Source of the DNA: Bactericera cockerelli
Taxonomy: Eukaryota; Arthropoda; Insecta; Hemiptera; Triozidae
NCBI GenBank assembly: GCA_024516035.1
Contig: CM044957.1
Span: forward strand, 45,049,547 to 45,113,546
Direction of reading: 5' to 3'
Length of the DNA: 64,000 nucleotides
Shown here: one piece after another, positions 1 to 10,821 of the stretch
Numbering within the stretch: position 1 is the stretch's first letter
Layout of the letters: every line of letters begins with the position of its first letter
Notes under the pieces: model-generated
What the model saw: the letters and a program-made list of their open reading frames with translations, nothing else
The model's database searches: none
What the model was told of the DNA's origin: nothing
Translations under genes and position numbers: made by a program

Positions 1-45
1 CCCACAAAAATTGTGAAGAGGCTTTGTGCTTCACCACAAATATAT
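1..45 (+). repeat. Tail of a SINE-C copy cut by the window edge
   Basis: The first 40 bases are the reverse complement of 3677-3717, where they follow the 3' end of a SINE-C copy. They are therefore read as the tail and downstream flank of another copy that starts left of the window. Confidence 0.4.
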
Positions 46-315
46 ATGTATACAACATAGAACCACTTCGTTACTTTTTAATTGCTGAACTTATATGTTT
101 CTTTTACTATCTATAAAACAAGTCAACCAACTCATCTCTCTGGGACACACAGCCCACAACTGCCGCCGCATTTCCTCTTTGAATTGCCAGACTTATTTTT
201 TGTGATAGATAAAAACTTGCTTTACCATCATCTGATTTATCCACTAGCCTTGACCCCAACATGTTCACCAAGCTTTTTGCTTCAGCTCCCAACGAACCCA
301 TACATACAACTATAC

Positions 316-1398
316 CTTTATCCAGAAACGATCTCCGTCTTCTAAAAAGCCATGACTGATGATGAACGTGCGATGACTGGGTATGAGGAATGAGTTGTAG
401 ATTGTGTCCGGGTTGCTGTGCTCCAGACTTTGGCAGTCCACAGGGTTGTGTCTGGTGTAGAGGCAGAAGATGGGCTTCATAACGGAGGGGTCCTGAGGGA
501 ACTGACTGAGCGTGCGCGCGTCATTCGTCCAGGGATACTTGAGGGAGTAGCAACCGTACTCTCCGTAGCATTTGTTATCCAGAGCTGTAGCAGAGGTGAC
601 GGCCGAATTAAAAAAAAAAAAAAAAAAAAATGAGTGTTTCACAGTCTTTTTTATTTCGTAGCCATGAAACAGGAGCTACTGTAGACGCTTGTAGTCTGTG
701 TTGTAGCCTGCCCATCCCGTAGTATGCCTCCCCTCTGATGAGAGACACAATACTTCCCATTTAGGTGCTGGGTCACCACGAGCGCACCCAAAGGTATCCC
801 TTACAAACAATTGTAGCCAAATTAAGAATACAATTTTTTTCGGCACGGGGGATCGAACCCGGGACCTTCCGCCTGTCAAGCGAGTGCTTAATTAGAAGAT
901 AATACAAGTTAAATAGAATTGAAGAATTTGTTAGAGATAAAGAAAAAAAAAAGTAGACCAATTCCCTAAAAGTACACATAGTTCTTAGAGGGAAATTTAT
1001 AAATATTGAAACATTGTAGATAAATAATAAAATTCATTATTATTATTAAGAGATTGCCTAAGGCAATAACCCCGCCCTTTAGTTAGTACATATATTATGT
1101 ATATATTTTTTTTTTCTTTATTTTTTTTTCTTCTATTATATTGTATTTTAATTTGTAAATATTTGTATTGTATATAATATGTCCTATCAATAAAGTGTAA
1201 ATAAATAAAATAAAAATATTATAATAGCTATGAATTTACAACAGGCTTCCATACTTTCAACTTGCGTCTTGTTGTAGACGTCTTCGCCGTTCTGGGGACT
1301 CTCCAGGTTGTGAATGTCAATGATCACATCATTGCGGGTGTGCGACAAAAAGAACATGGTTTGCAGGATCAGGTTGCTCGTCTGGTTGATCATTGTTC
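316..1398 (-). CDS. Pancreatic-type lipase-like protein, two exons, partial
   Basis: Two minus-strand exons, 1398-1255 and 584-316, fit together in phase 1 across a GT-AG intron. The second exon encodes about 89 residues like the N-terminal start of pancreatic-type (alpha/beta-hydrolase) lipases: a CYGEYGCYS cysteine pair, a PWTND stretch, FCLYTRHNP, and IISHGF, the HG turn that forms part of the oxyanion hole in this family. The catalytic Ser/Asp/His would lie in exons left of position 316, outside the window. The first exon (N-terminal to this; TRNDVIIDIHNLESPQ inside) is not a segment I recognise, but it has an AG acceptor and a matching phase. Lipases of this group are usually secreted; no signal peptide is visible because the 5' exons were not found. 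The intron is filled by SINE-A and a repeat H copy. Lipase call fairly sure; linkage of the upstream exon less so. Confidence 0.72.
631..893 (-). repeat. SINE-A copy (tRNA-derived)
   Basis: Minus-strand copy with poly(A) end (T-run on minus, A-run 607-630). It has the shared body (GAAACAGGAGCTACTGTAGA block) and part of the tRNA-like head with its B box (GGTTCGATCCC-like) at about 850. The head is truncated near 893. It lies in the lipase gene intron. Confidence 0.8.
1040..1210 (+). repeat. Repeat H copy
   Basis: Carries the GATTGCCTAAGGCAATAACC and CCGCCCTTTAGTTAG blocks and ends in AATAAAGTG followed by TAAATAAATAAA. The same 3' structure recurs at 17770-17930, 42130-42320 and elsewhere, so it is a dispersed retroposon-like family whose 3' end carries a perfect AATAAA. 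Confidence 0.7.
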
Positions 1399-1439
1399 CT
1401 GAAGCAGAAGAAGCAGGACTTGTTTAGAACATCCTCATC

Positions 1440-2765
1440 CATTTGGGTTTGCCTTCCGGCTTAGTAATAATAATAATACTCTTTAGTGGAAGGTAACCAC
1501 CAGGCGAGTGGTTAGAAAAGTTTTCTACCATATAAAACAAATTTGAAGAAAATCGGTTCAGCGGTTTTGGAGATACAAGTGATTTAGTAGATAATCTCAA
1601 AATCGCCACGTGTATACAATGTGAAACAATCACGAGGAAGTATTGTGTCCATAATTGGCAGTTTTTTTTATTTGGTTATTATAAATTTTTAAAATTATTT
1701 CGCAAACGATTTTGCCTTTTTACTTTCCTTATCCTATAATAAGGAAAGTATTGTATTCGTCGAAAATTTGACCTACCCAGTTTTTTCACATTTCTAGACG
1801 AATTATAGCCTCAGGATACCAAAAAAGTTGTTTTCAGCCATTGGTCCGTGCGTCTGTCTGTCTGTCTGTCTGTGTGTAAACAGGATATCTCGAGAACGGT
1901 AAGAGCTAGAGACTTGAAATTTGGTATGCTAATTATAATTATACACCAGACGAACCACGAAACTTTTGGTTGCAATCGGCCGCAGACTGCGGCCGCAGGA
2001 CCGCAAATATTGGCCGCAAGTGCCGCTTCTTTGAATTGGTTAAAGATACAAAAAAATATTAGAGAACAATTCGCCTCTGACAATACAAAGAGGCGTAAAC
2101 CACATTTTCGAAATTTTACAGGAGAGCCAAAATGAGTTTTCTTGTGCATAAATTTTCTGTTCACGGTAGGAACATTATCACTTCCCTGTACCCGTGAATG
2201 ACCATACGAACTTTTTCTGTTGCCAAATTTGATTATTTAACTGTGAATATCGATTTACGCCCATTTGATTTGTCTGAAAAAGAGAAAATGAGGGATACGC
2301 CTGATTTTAATTTTTGTTGTATCTTTTCTTTGGATTATAATTGGGTTACGTCTATTTGTGAGAACAAAATATAGCACAAGTAGACTCAATCTAAGCAATA
2401 AAAACGATTTCAAAAATTTGTGGTTTACGCCTCTTTGTGTTGTCAGAGGCGAATTATGTCTTAGATTAAAAAAATAATAGGGGTCTCTTCTGATCATTTT
2501 TTTGATATCTTGAACTTTTTGGACCTCGGCCCCAATTTACCGGTATTTTGGGGGGGACCCGCTTTGATTAACTTTTTTATTATTTATCGTAGATGGGGGT
2601 TGTGACATATCAAATCCAATGATTTTGAGGTGCTGATTACGAATTTGATATTGATTTTTAGCTAAATGTTACCTTTGAGTCACCAGTGGCTTTTGGTCCT
2701 GTTCCAATTCCTTATAATTATGATAAGGAAAGTCGTGTGATGTTTACACCAGATTTTTAGATAAA
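1440..2765. repeat. Mosaic of dispersed repeats with hairpin heads
   Basis: No gene is seen here. The stretch 1500-1665 recurs at 37750-37915 (block ending GAGGAAGTATTGTGTCCATA). A hairpin ACTTTCCTTAT/ATAAGGAAAGT at 1722-1750 is followed by a GTCTGTCTGTCTGTCTGTGT run at 1851-1875. The part 2460-2750 returns inverted at 20470-20760. These look like ends and bodies of non-autonomous DNA elements; borders could not be fixed. Confidence 0.5.
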
Positions 2766-3065
2766 GAAACATATTGTTAGTGCGCCTGTTTATTTAATTT
2801 TTCTCTATTATATTCTTCTTTTACTCCATGAAGTGCCTGTGTTCTTCGCAATATATTTAATCTTTTAGATAATTTGGACTCAGCTTCTTTTAACATTCAT
2901 AATTTCATATACCTTAAAAATTTGATGTTGAAAATTTAGAAATTCGAGGGTTTATGGTACCAGTACATAAAACCAATAAAGCTCCAGCTCTATTTCTAAA
3001 AAAAGCCCCCATATGTGTTTACGGCGCTGAACGTGTTAATAAGTCTCATTAATCGAGTAGTAAGC

Positions 3066-3199
3066 CCAAGACGTATTATTATATTATGGTCAAAATACCA
3101 AATGAAAGGATACCTTGTCATGTCCCGGCTGGGTTTCGAACCCGATGCCTCTGGATTACCAGACCGACCGACGCCTTGACCTCTGAGCTACCGGAACTA
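3066..3199 (-). repeat. SINE-B copy (tRNA-derived)
   Basis: Minus-strand copy with the tRNA-like head (CCGGTAGCTCAGAGGTCAAG type A box, GGGTTCGAAACCCAGCCGGG type B box). It has the CATGACAAG body and an ATAATAATA tail. Confidence 0.75.
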
Positions 3200-3699
3200 G
3201 CACTTGACCAGTGCACAACTCAGACGGTAGTTTTGGCTTTTTTGTTTTTATCTGTTCGTATCGACTTTGTGAGAGTTCATGGTCAATTTTTTTGTGATAA
3301 ACATTGATTACAACACTATCAATAGCCGTATTTTTCTTTCTAACCAAAGTGGATTCAACTGGAATAAAATTAACGAACTCGAAGAAAGTCATTTTTCTTT
3401 TGGAAGAGGAAAAATCTTCTTCCAGTTTGGTTAACCAAAATGGATTTATAAAATCATTTCTTCCATTTCTTTTATATGTTAAGTCCATTGTTTATCTTTA
3501 AAAGTACCGAAACGCATTTTTCTTTCACGGAGGCTAAACTGGAAATATTTGGAATACAATGGAAACATTTGGAAATACCGAACCTGGAAATTTTTTTATC
3601 TAAAAGAAAAATACACCTTATGAGTACATAATATCAATATAACATTATTATATGTATGTATGTATGTACGAATTTCTTTGTGGTGAAGCACAAGGCCTC
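3200..3699. other. No recognisable feature
   Basis: AT-rich sequence with an imperfect inverted repeat around 3340-3480 (AACTGGAA and TTCCAGTTTGG arms flanking a glutamate-codon-like purine tract). No exon or element could be identified. Confidence 0.4.
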
Positions 3700-3961
3700 T
3701 TCACAATTTTTGTGGGTAGCGCAGCATTACTAAGAGCCTCCTTTACATTTCGAATTATTCTATTACATTAATTTCTTTTTACTCTGGTAATGCCGCCACT
3801 GGTCGTTACTCATACAAGTAACTACTCATTTTTCCTCACGAGGTATGAGTGGACCCCGAACATCCAAGTACAGAGCAGAAAAAATCCTCCCCCGCTGGGA
3901 ATCGAACCCAGGTCACCATGTGTGCAATGCCTAGCGCGCTAACTCGCTCTGCCACAGTGAC
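3700..3961 (-). repeat. SINE-C copy (tRNA-derived)
   Basis: Minus-strand copy. The head at 3890-3961 has the tRNA-like GTGACCTGGGTTCGATTCCC B-box region. The body includes GAGGAAAAATGAGTAG, and the end has TGCTGCGCTACCCAC. The same order of blocks recurs at 13417 and 40756. Confidence 0.78.
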
Positions 3962-4635
3962 TACACATAATATCAATATAATCCGGACTATTATGTTTTA
4001 CAGTTATAGACTAGCGTCAGAAGCGTTGCTCTGTCGAAGAGAGACTATTGATAAATTGAAGGCCTTGCTGAAAAAACGAGCAATCTGCAATTTTTTTCGA
4101 AATCGGGTTTTCGATGGTTTCGGGGTCTCATTCATTGGTGAAGAGCCGATAGTTATGAGAGTACGAAAACGGACCATATGACAGATAGCTTGACAATGGT
4201 ACAACGTCGTCGGGTTGAATAATTAGCTGAAAATAACAATTTTTAAAAATTCCAAATAGCTCGACGTTTTTTGAGCCTTCATTATTAAAACGGATGTGTT
4301 TTTTGGTCATAAAAATTTCATTACATAATAAGGGCTTTATGGGTCAGAAACACATCTTATCACTCTTAGTTCCATCTTTTCACAAAAAAACACTTCGTGG
4401 GGTAAAATATCTTAAAATAATAGCGATTATGAAGAGTCAATACATTAAAAAAAAAAAAAAAACCTTCAAATTTACCCAACTAAAGAGCGGTGTTTACTAC
4501 TTGCGTAAAGTCCGCGATGTACAGCAATGCCTCGAGAGTAGAGTATTAGGGTTAGGAAAATTAAATATAGGGCCATGCCTCCTCACACAACTAGAGATTA
4601 TTATTATAATTATGAAACTCTTTATTAGTAGAAAA

Positions 4636-4790
4636 TATACCTATACAAACAAATAATGGTAAAAATTAAAATACAAAATTGACAATATTAATATGATCAA
4701 GAAAAAAAATAAACAAAATATATACATATGTCCTAACTAAAGGGCGGGGTTATTGCCTATGGCAATCTCTTCCACCCAACCCTTCTACTA
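4636..4790 (-). repeat. Repeat H copy
   Basis: Minus-strand copy with CCTAACTAAAGGGCGGGGTT and TGCCTATGGCAATCTCTTCC. The surrounding 3962-4635 and 4791-5195 stretches show no gene; 4805-4860 holds another copy of the GAGGAAGTAATGTGTC / AATTGGCAGTG block seen at 1636 and 37875. Confidence 0.65.
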
Positions 4791-5199
4791 GAGAGCACAA
4801 TGTGAACTATCCATGAGGAAGTAATGTGTCACTAATTGGCAGTGTATTTTTTTAATTGTTATGTTTAACAAGAATTCTACGTAATGCAAGTCTGTTATTT
4901 TCATGAAGTGATCAATAAATAATATGATTCGTGAAATACGTTCGTATTGCCTCAATCAAAGAGCAATATTATCATTTATTATCAGTGTCCAAATTGGACC
5001 CCGACCCCAGAACCGCACTTATCATGGCCATGGAGTGTTGCTACCTATCACGGCGGGTAATACCCGGGTGCCTTCGTGCTCACTCGTAATAGTCGATATA
5101 AATTTCGGGTATATCTACTCAATACGAAATTAGCTGTCATTTTTTTTTTTTTTTTCAATAATTTTCAATTGAATGGTAATAATAATTATCTCTATCTAC

Positions 5200-5540
5200 T
5201 CTAAGGCAAGGGCTCTAAGTGTTACAGACCTCTATTTAAATTGATATACCGATCGCGAATTTCTGATAAGCCATTCTTGAGCTACGTTGGGTAAGGACAG
5301 AAAATGGATGGGTAACGCAAAAATATGCACGTTTTTTTACCTTAATGACATTTTTTCTCGAAATTTGAAGTGACGACCTATCAAGTCAAAGCGAGAAAGT
5401 TTTAGGCAAGGGTTTGAGCTTTCGTTTGATATATCGATCGCGAAATTCTGATTAGCCATTCTTGAGCTACGCCGGGTAAGGTCAGAAAATAGATAGGCGA
5501 CCAAAAATATTCAGGTTTTTTAAAACCTAAATGACATTAT
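5200..5540 (+). repeat. Tandem duplication of a ~192-bp unit
   Basis: Two diverged copies in a row share GGCAAGGG, a GATCGCGAA(A)TTCTGAT block, AGCCATTCTTGAGCTACG and GGGTAAGG(A/T)CAGAAAAT. They precede the Helitron-like terminus at 5641 and may belong to that element. Confidence 0.65.
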
Positions 5541-5641
5541 GTGTGTGTGTGGAGGGGGGAGGGTGGGTGGGTGTGGGTGTGTGTATGGTGTGATGTGTGT
5601 GTTTGATATGGGCTGGCGAAGCGGCGGGTGTAACCCGCTAG
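5541..5641 (+). mobile_element. Helitron-like 3' terminus
   Basis: A GT/GGGTG simple-sequence stretch is followed by the hairpin GCGGGT-GTA-ACCCGC and the sequence CTAG immediately before a T. A terminal hairpin plus CTRR before T is the Helitron 3' signature. The 5' end was not located; it may include the ~192-bp tandem units to the left. Confidence 0.45.
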
Positions 5642-6112
5642 TTTAATATAAAATCAGTCATTTACTAAAAAAAAATACATTTGAAAGTTATCCATTCCAA
5701 AATATAAATTGAGTAAGTCATTGGTTCTGGGCTGGAGAAGTAGTTCAAAAGCGTTATTTTGACAGCCTGGAACAATTTTTTTTCGACCAACTTTCAGAAG
5801 CTGTTTCTCGAGAATGTTTTTTTATTACTACTATATATACCTAAATAGGTAATACTTATTTTAAAACGTAATTGTAAAAAACTGTGTCCACTTGGATTCA
5901 GTGAAAATTTCAAATTTTCTTAGAACCTAGGACCTATTTGATTTATAGACATGTTTTTTATTTATTTATTTTTATTATATTTTTTACCTTGAATAACTTT
6001 TGACGCAAACGCGTGCGTGATTCTGTGTCATTTGAGACTTCCTATTCAGATCAACAAGGTCTGTACGAGGTTTTATCTTCTTATCTTTACGAGGTTGACC
6101 CCTTCTTTTACT

Positions 6113-6160
6113 TCCGAGGATATGAATGGAAATATCGGAAGTATTGTGTTCGTTTTGTTG
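6113..6160 (+). repeat. Hairpin of the ACTTCCGA family
   Basis: ACTTCCGA ... TCGGAAGTATTGTGTTCG with a short spacer, the same hairpin-plus-ATTGTG arrangement as at 37214, 60715 and 63387-63433. The remainder of 5642-6215 shows nothing recognisable. Confidence 0.5.
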
Positions 6161-6215
6161 CTAATATGATTGAGCTTCTGGTGGTGTTCCAAGTAGTACC
6201 TAACATAAAAGAGTT

Positions 6216-6354
6216 ATCATATTTGTGTTAATCACTTTCGTGGTGTCACAACCACTCAAACTCACGCTGCAAATTTTTTTCCGAACTTGGGAGTTGAACC
6301 GCTGACCTCCAGGTTACAAGTCCGCCGCCTTATCGATCAAGCTACTGGGGTTAA
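6216..6354 (-). repeat. SINE-D copy (tRNA-derived)
   Basis: Minus-strand copy. The tRNA-like head is at its right end (CAGTAGCTTGATCGATAAGG then GCGGACTTGTAACCTGGAGG and GGTTCAACTCCCAAGTTCGG). The body runs GAGTTTGAGTGGTTGTGACA to the CACAAATATGATAAC end. Confidence 0.75.
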
Positions 6355-6403
6355 TTAATACCTAACATATGAAAATATCTACGAGGAATGTTTAATTTAA
6401 TTT

Positions 6404-6448
<45 letters not shown>

Positions 6449-6741
6449 TGAGTGTTTCACAGCCTTTTTTATTTCGTAGCCATGAAACAGGAGCTACTGT
6501 AGACGCTTGTGGTCTGTGTTGTAGCCTGCCCATCCCGTAGTATGCCTCCCCTCTGATGGGCGAGAAGTGACACAATACTTCCCATTTAGGTGCTGGGTCA
6601 ACACGAGCGCACCGGAAGGTATCCCTTACAAACAATTGTAACCAAATTAAGAATACAAATTTTTGTCGGCGCGGGGGTTCGAACCCGGGACCTTCCGCAT
6701 GGCAAGCGAGTGCTTAACCACTGAGCTAATCGCGCGCATTT
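6404..6741 (-). repeat. SINE-A copy, full length with long poly(A)
   Basis: The best-preserved SINE-A. The head at 6670-6740 has the tRNA-like GATTAGCTCAGTGGTTAAGC and GGGTTCGAACCCCCGCGCCG. The body follows, then an A-run of almost 40 bases (T-run 6405-6442 on the plus strand), as expected for a retroposon made by LINE machinery. Confidence 0.88.
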
Positions 6742-6877
6742 AGTTGTTTAAAGCTAGTAGAGAGCGTATATTTTTTGGTGTTAGAAAACTATAAGTAACA
6801 ATAGACAATTAAATATTTATACTGCCCAATTAGGACAACCGTGACTATGATTTCATGGGACCATTAATCCAGCAGTT

Positions 6878-7013
6878 GTTTGGGTAACATTATTAGGTGG
6901 TCAACGCTTCAACGTCTCAAATAAATGAAATTCATGCATTGAGTGGGATTCGAGCGTAGGGTTCCCTAGGCTACCTAGATTACCAGACTAGCGCCTTAAC
7001 CACCCAATGCATG
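6878..7013 (-). repeat. SINE-E copy (tRNA-derived)
   Basis: Minus-strand copy with a head reading GCATTGGGTGGTTAAGGCGC then GGTAATCTAGGTAGCC and a diverged B box. Related copies are at 35214, 49508 and 57236. Confidence 0.6.
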
Positions 7014-8046
7014 ATAATTATAGCTAATTCAAATATAGGCCTCAGATATTTTTTTATTTTTCATCAGATTTTGAATAACATTTTCATGTTTTCTTTTTTT
7101 TTCTCCAAAAATGTTAAAATTATGTTAATGTATCATACTATACCTAATTTATTCACATAAAGGCTATAAAAAAATCAAATTCGACGAATTTTCTCTCACC
7201 CTTTATCGTTATGCTTCTAATGGTCGAAGTTCACAAATCACACACATCATTGATTTATCTCCACTCATGTTTGACTATCAGCACCCATGCCATGAGTCAT
7301 GTAACTATTTAAATTCTGATGATCCAAATTATGTCCGTACTTTTATTTACAGGTATACTTTAGGTCCAACTTGCATTTTTATTTAAACTTTGAGGATATA
7401 CAACTGGTTACCTTTCACTAATGAGTGCTATGTACTCATATTAATATATGTGTAATACCCAAAAATCTGATCAGTGCTTTTAAAACAACAATTTAAGAAT
7501 TTAGATTTGAAAAAACTTAAGAGCAAAAAAATATTTTTTAAATAGGAAGGTAGGTACCTAAATGATACAGAAAAATCTTACTTACGGATGATGAGTGAGG
7601 CTGAAAGTGACTAGAAAAGATTGACTTGAAGACAGAGATACTTCTTATGAATACATGGAATAATGTTGAACAGAGTTAAACATAAAAAGGACACTTTTTT
7701 CTGGGCTTCCAAAATAAAACACCTGTACATTAGAAAAAATAATTTATTTTATAGTTCACGTGCGGAAACTACTTAAATTGAACATTAGAAAAATAAAATT
7801 AAAAGATACAGTTTAGTTTTTTTTAGATCTTATAGAACCGTTAATTTTTTTATTCAAAATATCAATAGAAAATAAAGTTTATAAATTTTTCAAGTTGGTT
7901 CAATCTTTAAATGGAAAAAAATCGATTTATTTGGACAAAGATGCGAAACTGAATTGAAATGGTCAGTATGAAAGTGATTAACCTGATATTATAAACAATC
8001 AATAATTTCAATAGCTCTATGCCCTTTGTGACGAGCTGATAATCTG
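7014..8046. other. No gene seen
   Basis: About 1 kb of AT-rich sequence with no exon, tandem repeat or recognised element. No reading frame with family resemblance was found on either strand. Confidence 0.5.
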
Positions 8047-8470
8047 GGAGTAGCCAGCGTCGATCGCGCGTTGAATGCACCGGTTCTCGTATTAGGATCA
8101 CCAAAGTTGAGCAACGTCCAGTGAGGTGAAGACTTTGCGATGCTGGCTTTTCCGCCCAACCCAGGTTGGGTGAGGTTAATGTGGGATGCGGGTTTGTGAG
8201 TTTCCTGCGATTTTTTTTCTTTTCTTTTTTAAAGATGAGTGTTTCACAGCCTTTTTTTATTTCGTAGCCATGAAACAGGAGCTACTGTAGACGCTTGTGG
8301 TGTGTGTTGCAGAATGCCCACTGCCCATCCCGTAGTATGCCTCCCCTCTGATGGGCGAGAAGTGACACAGTACTTCCCAATTAGGTGCTGGGTCAACACG
8401 AGCATCAACACGAATGGAGGGTAACTCCACCGTCAGGAAATGACCTAGCTGTTGAATGGGATGTTTATTT
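8047..8470 (+). repeat. SINE-F copy (5S rRNA-derived) split by a SINE-A
   Basis: The left part, 8056-8125, is clearly 5S rRNA-like: GTTGAATGCACCGGTTCTCG, then GGATCACCAAAGTTGAGCAA and CGTCCAGTGAGGTGAAGACT. The common SINE-F body follows (GGTTTGTGAGTTTCCTGCGA, GAATGGAGGGTAA). The body is interrupted at about 8211-8404 by a minus-strand SINE-A that lacks its tRNA head, so SINE-A inserted later. Confidence 0.8.
8211..8404 (-). repeat. Truncated SINE-A inside SINE-F
   Basis: Minus-strand SINE-A body with a T-rich 3' tail (8211-8232) and the GAAACAGGAGCTACTGTAGA block. The copy stops before the tRNA-like head, a typical 5' truncation. Confidence 0.75.
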
Positions 8471-8607
8471 TTTTTTTTTTTAAGTTTCCATGTATTTATA
8501 TTTACAAATAAACATCTTCAACAAATAATGAGGGTATACCCACCTTTAAAACATAAAAAATGTTGTGCTGAAAGTGGAGAAAATATTATTGAGGGGTTAA
8601 GAAATGA

Positions 8608-8868
8608 ACGGTAGAACAGCGTCGATGGTACGTTGAATACACCCAGTTCTCGTTGTGTCACTTCAACAACGTCCAGGCTGGTTAGGACATGGATGGGTGA
8701 CCATTCAAATTCGAATCCTCGTAATGCTGGTGATTTCTGGTTCAAACCAGGCTGGTTGAGGTTCATGGGGTAGTTGGTTGGTAAATTTTCTGCGAATGGA
8801 GGGTAAAACCCCCGACTCGATTTAACCTTGGTAGTTGAAAGAGACGTTCAACGGTACTCTTAAACCCC
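8608..8868 (+). repeat. SINE-F copy (5S rRNA-derived)
   Basis: Diverged 5S-like head (GTACGTTGAATACACCCAGT, CTCGTTGTGTCACTTCAACA, GGACATGGATGGGTGACCAT), then the SINE-F body GAATGGAGGGTAAAACCCCC and AGTTGAAAGAGACGTTCAAC. Confidence 0.75.
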
Positions 8869-9345
8869 AAAAGAACATAACAAAAATGTACTTACATACG
8901 AGTAACATCATATTTTGTGATCGTTTTCATTTGTAAGCGTTATTAAATTGAACCAATTCAGCTAAGATAAAAAAAAAACACGTTTCTATGCCTGCAGATA
9001 GTGGGAAAAAGTCAAGTTTTTGATATTATCTCCGGAACGAGTTGGTGCCCAGCAAGTGACCTGGGTTCAAATTCCGGCATAGATGGAGTTTTTTCGGCTC
9101 TGTAGTTTAAATGAATTAATAGATTGTACCTTTTTTCATTCGATCAGGATGAGAAATAGCAAAGTTACCATGTCCTGATGTCTTCAAACGAGATTTGTTT
9201 TTTCTCTCTCTCCGTTGACTCCTGGAATGTCCAATTTATTTTTATTCCCACTTCCTAAACTGTCTCGTAGGATGACTGTTGAGGAAACTCTGAGCATTTT
9301 TGAGTTCTCCCGCATGCCTTGTTTATACAAATAACGAAATCAGAG
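8869..9345. other. No gene seen
   Basis: Unassigned sequence. A diverged tRNA-like B-box region (GTGACCTGGGTTCAAATTCC) at about 9056-9076 may be a remnant of SINE-C. Nothing else recognised. Confidence 0.4.
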
Positions 9346-9547
9346 CTCAGTTGAAACCACTCTCACTCTCATAATCCCCAAATCTCCCTTTTAACCGTCA
9401 TACAACGCACTCAGAATGGTGTTTTTGAACGAAACAATTGGTTCATTTGAACGAAATAACCAATCAGAATGCGTTGTGCAACGGTTAAAAGAGAGATTTG
9501 GGGATAATGAGAGTGAGAGTGCTTTCTGGAACCAGGTTCTGATCCCT
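9346..9547. mobile_element. Foldback MITE
   Basis: Long inverted arms: CACTCTCACTCTCATAATCC at 9358 pairs with GGATAATGAGAGTGAGAGTG at about 9500-9520, and the pairing runs inward through AATCTCCCTTTTAACCGT. Related foldbacks are at 48314-48490 and 54862-54985, so this is a small non-autonomous family. No target duplication was found. Confidence 0.65.
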
Positions 9548-9565
9548 GTTGTTAATGCTACAACC

Positions 9566-9806
9566 AAAATTCAACGGTTCCCTTCAGAACACCGAAGTTA
9601 AGCGACATCCAGCGAGGTTAAGACTTGGATGGGTGACCATTCAAATTCTAATTCTCGTGACGCTGGCTTTTCCCGGCCCCACTCAGGCTGGGTGAGGTCA
9701 ATGTGAGTAGCAGGTTTGTGAGTTTCCTGCGAATGGAGGGTAAAACCCCCGTCGTGATATGACCATGGCAGTTGAAAGCGACGTTAAACCCCACTTAAAA
9801 AAAAAA
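9566..9806 (+). repeat. SINE-F copy with poly(A)
   Basis: 5S-like internal control region: AGAACACCGAAGTTAAGCGA, then GAGGTTAAGACTTGGATGGG and GTGACC. The SINE-F body follows and it ends in an A-run after GACGTTAAACCCCACTT. This is the clearest copy for the 5S origin. Confidence 0.85.
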
Positions 9807-10821
9807 AAAAAAATAGATCAGACAGCCGTTGTGATAAATAAAAAACACATTTTGAATACCAAAAAAATCTATTGTTTTACATATTATATTTAGATCGTAA
9901 TTCAATGTCTCCTTGTACGCATATATTACAGCTTTACTTTCTTGCCTGGAGATTAAGAAAAGTCATAACTCATGTCGTTATTTCTGATACGATTTGTTCA
10001 ATTCAATTTGCATGTCAGAAACAGCAAATAATGCAATTATTAAAATAATTTGTTTATCTCCCGCCGCATAGTGGGGCAGAATGCAATTTGAGGCGGCCAT
10101 AATTAGAAAAATAAAACGTGGTTCTTATGAATAAAATATACATAATTATATGGAAAAGATACCATTACATTATTTAATACAACGATAACCTCTTTTTCTC
10201 TGTCTCTCTAACCCCAATTGAAGAAGAATACTATAGGCAAGTAACTTAACATTGTTGATTTTTTTTTTTTAATTTGAATACAGGGTGTACTATAGCCTAA
10301 ATATTTAATCCTGTTTCATAATTCGGCCCTCAGTCCAAAACTACATCATTTTTGAGACAATACACCAGCAAAAGAAATCGTATATAAAATCTTATAGAAC
10401 AACTAGGAGTAAAAACTTAGAGGGCAAGAACTCTGAATGTTATAGATCTCTCTTTAAATACATTTTCACTTTTAAAAAACTTTGAATTCATCCCTACCTA
10501 TGTATGTACTACAATAGTACATATTAGAATTCCATCTGTTCCAGTATTCACGTCCAGAATAGTTCGAGATAGTAAAAAATCAGTCAAAATAAACTCACTC
10601 CTCATTTATTTAGATTGAGAGGATCTTGTTATTTTGGCAGTAAGCCGAAGACATAATATATTTTGTGGCCAAAATCGTAGGGTAAATTGTTATGTTGGCG
10701 TACGTGGAACAGCTTCCCCATTCCTTGTAAAAATTGACTGACCTGATTATAAAAGACACCCTGAATATTGTCAACAAGCACTTATACTCATGAAAAGAAA
10801 ACCCCATAACTATGGGGTTTA
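9807..10821. other. No gene seen
   Basis: AT-rich sequence without exons. A GAATACAGGGTGTACTATAG block at 10276 resembles the ends of degraded retroelements; nothing firmer. Confidence 0.4.

Noticed and set aside
6660..6741. tRNA-like sequence with A and B boxes
   Set aside because: Attached to a retroposon body and A-run and repeated at several loci, so it is a SINE head and not a tRNA gene. The same holds for all other tRNA-like heads in the window.
9575..9640. Possible 5S rRNA gene
   Set aside because: Only part of the 5S sequence is kept, diverged, and fused to the SINE-F body.
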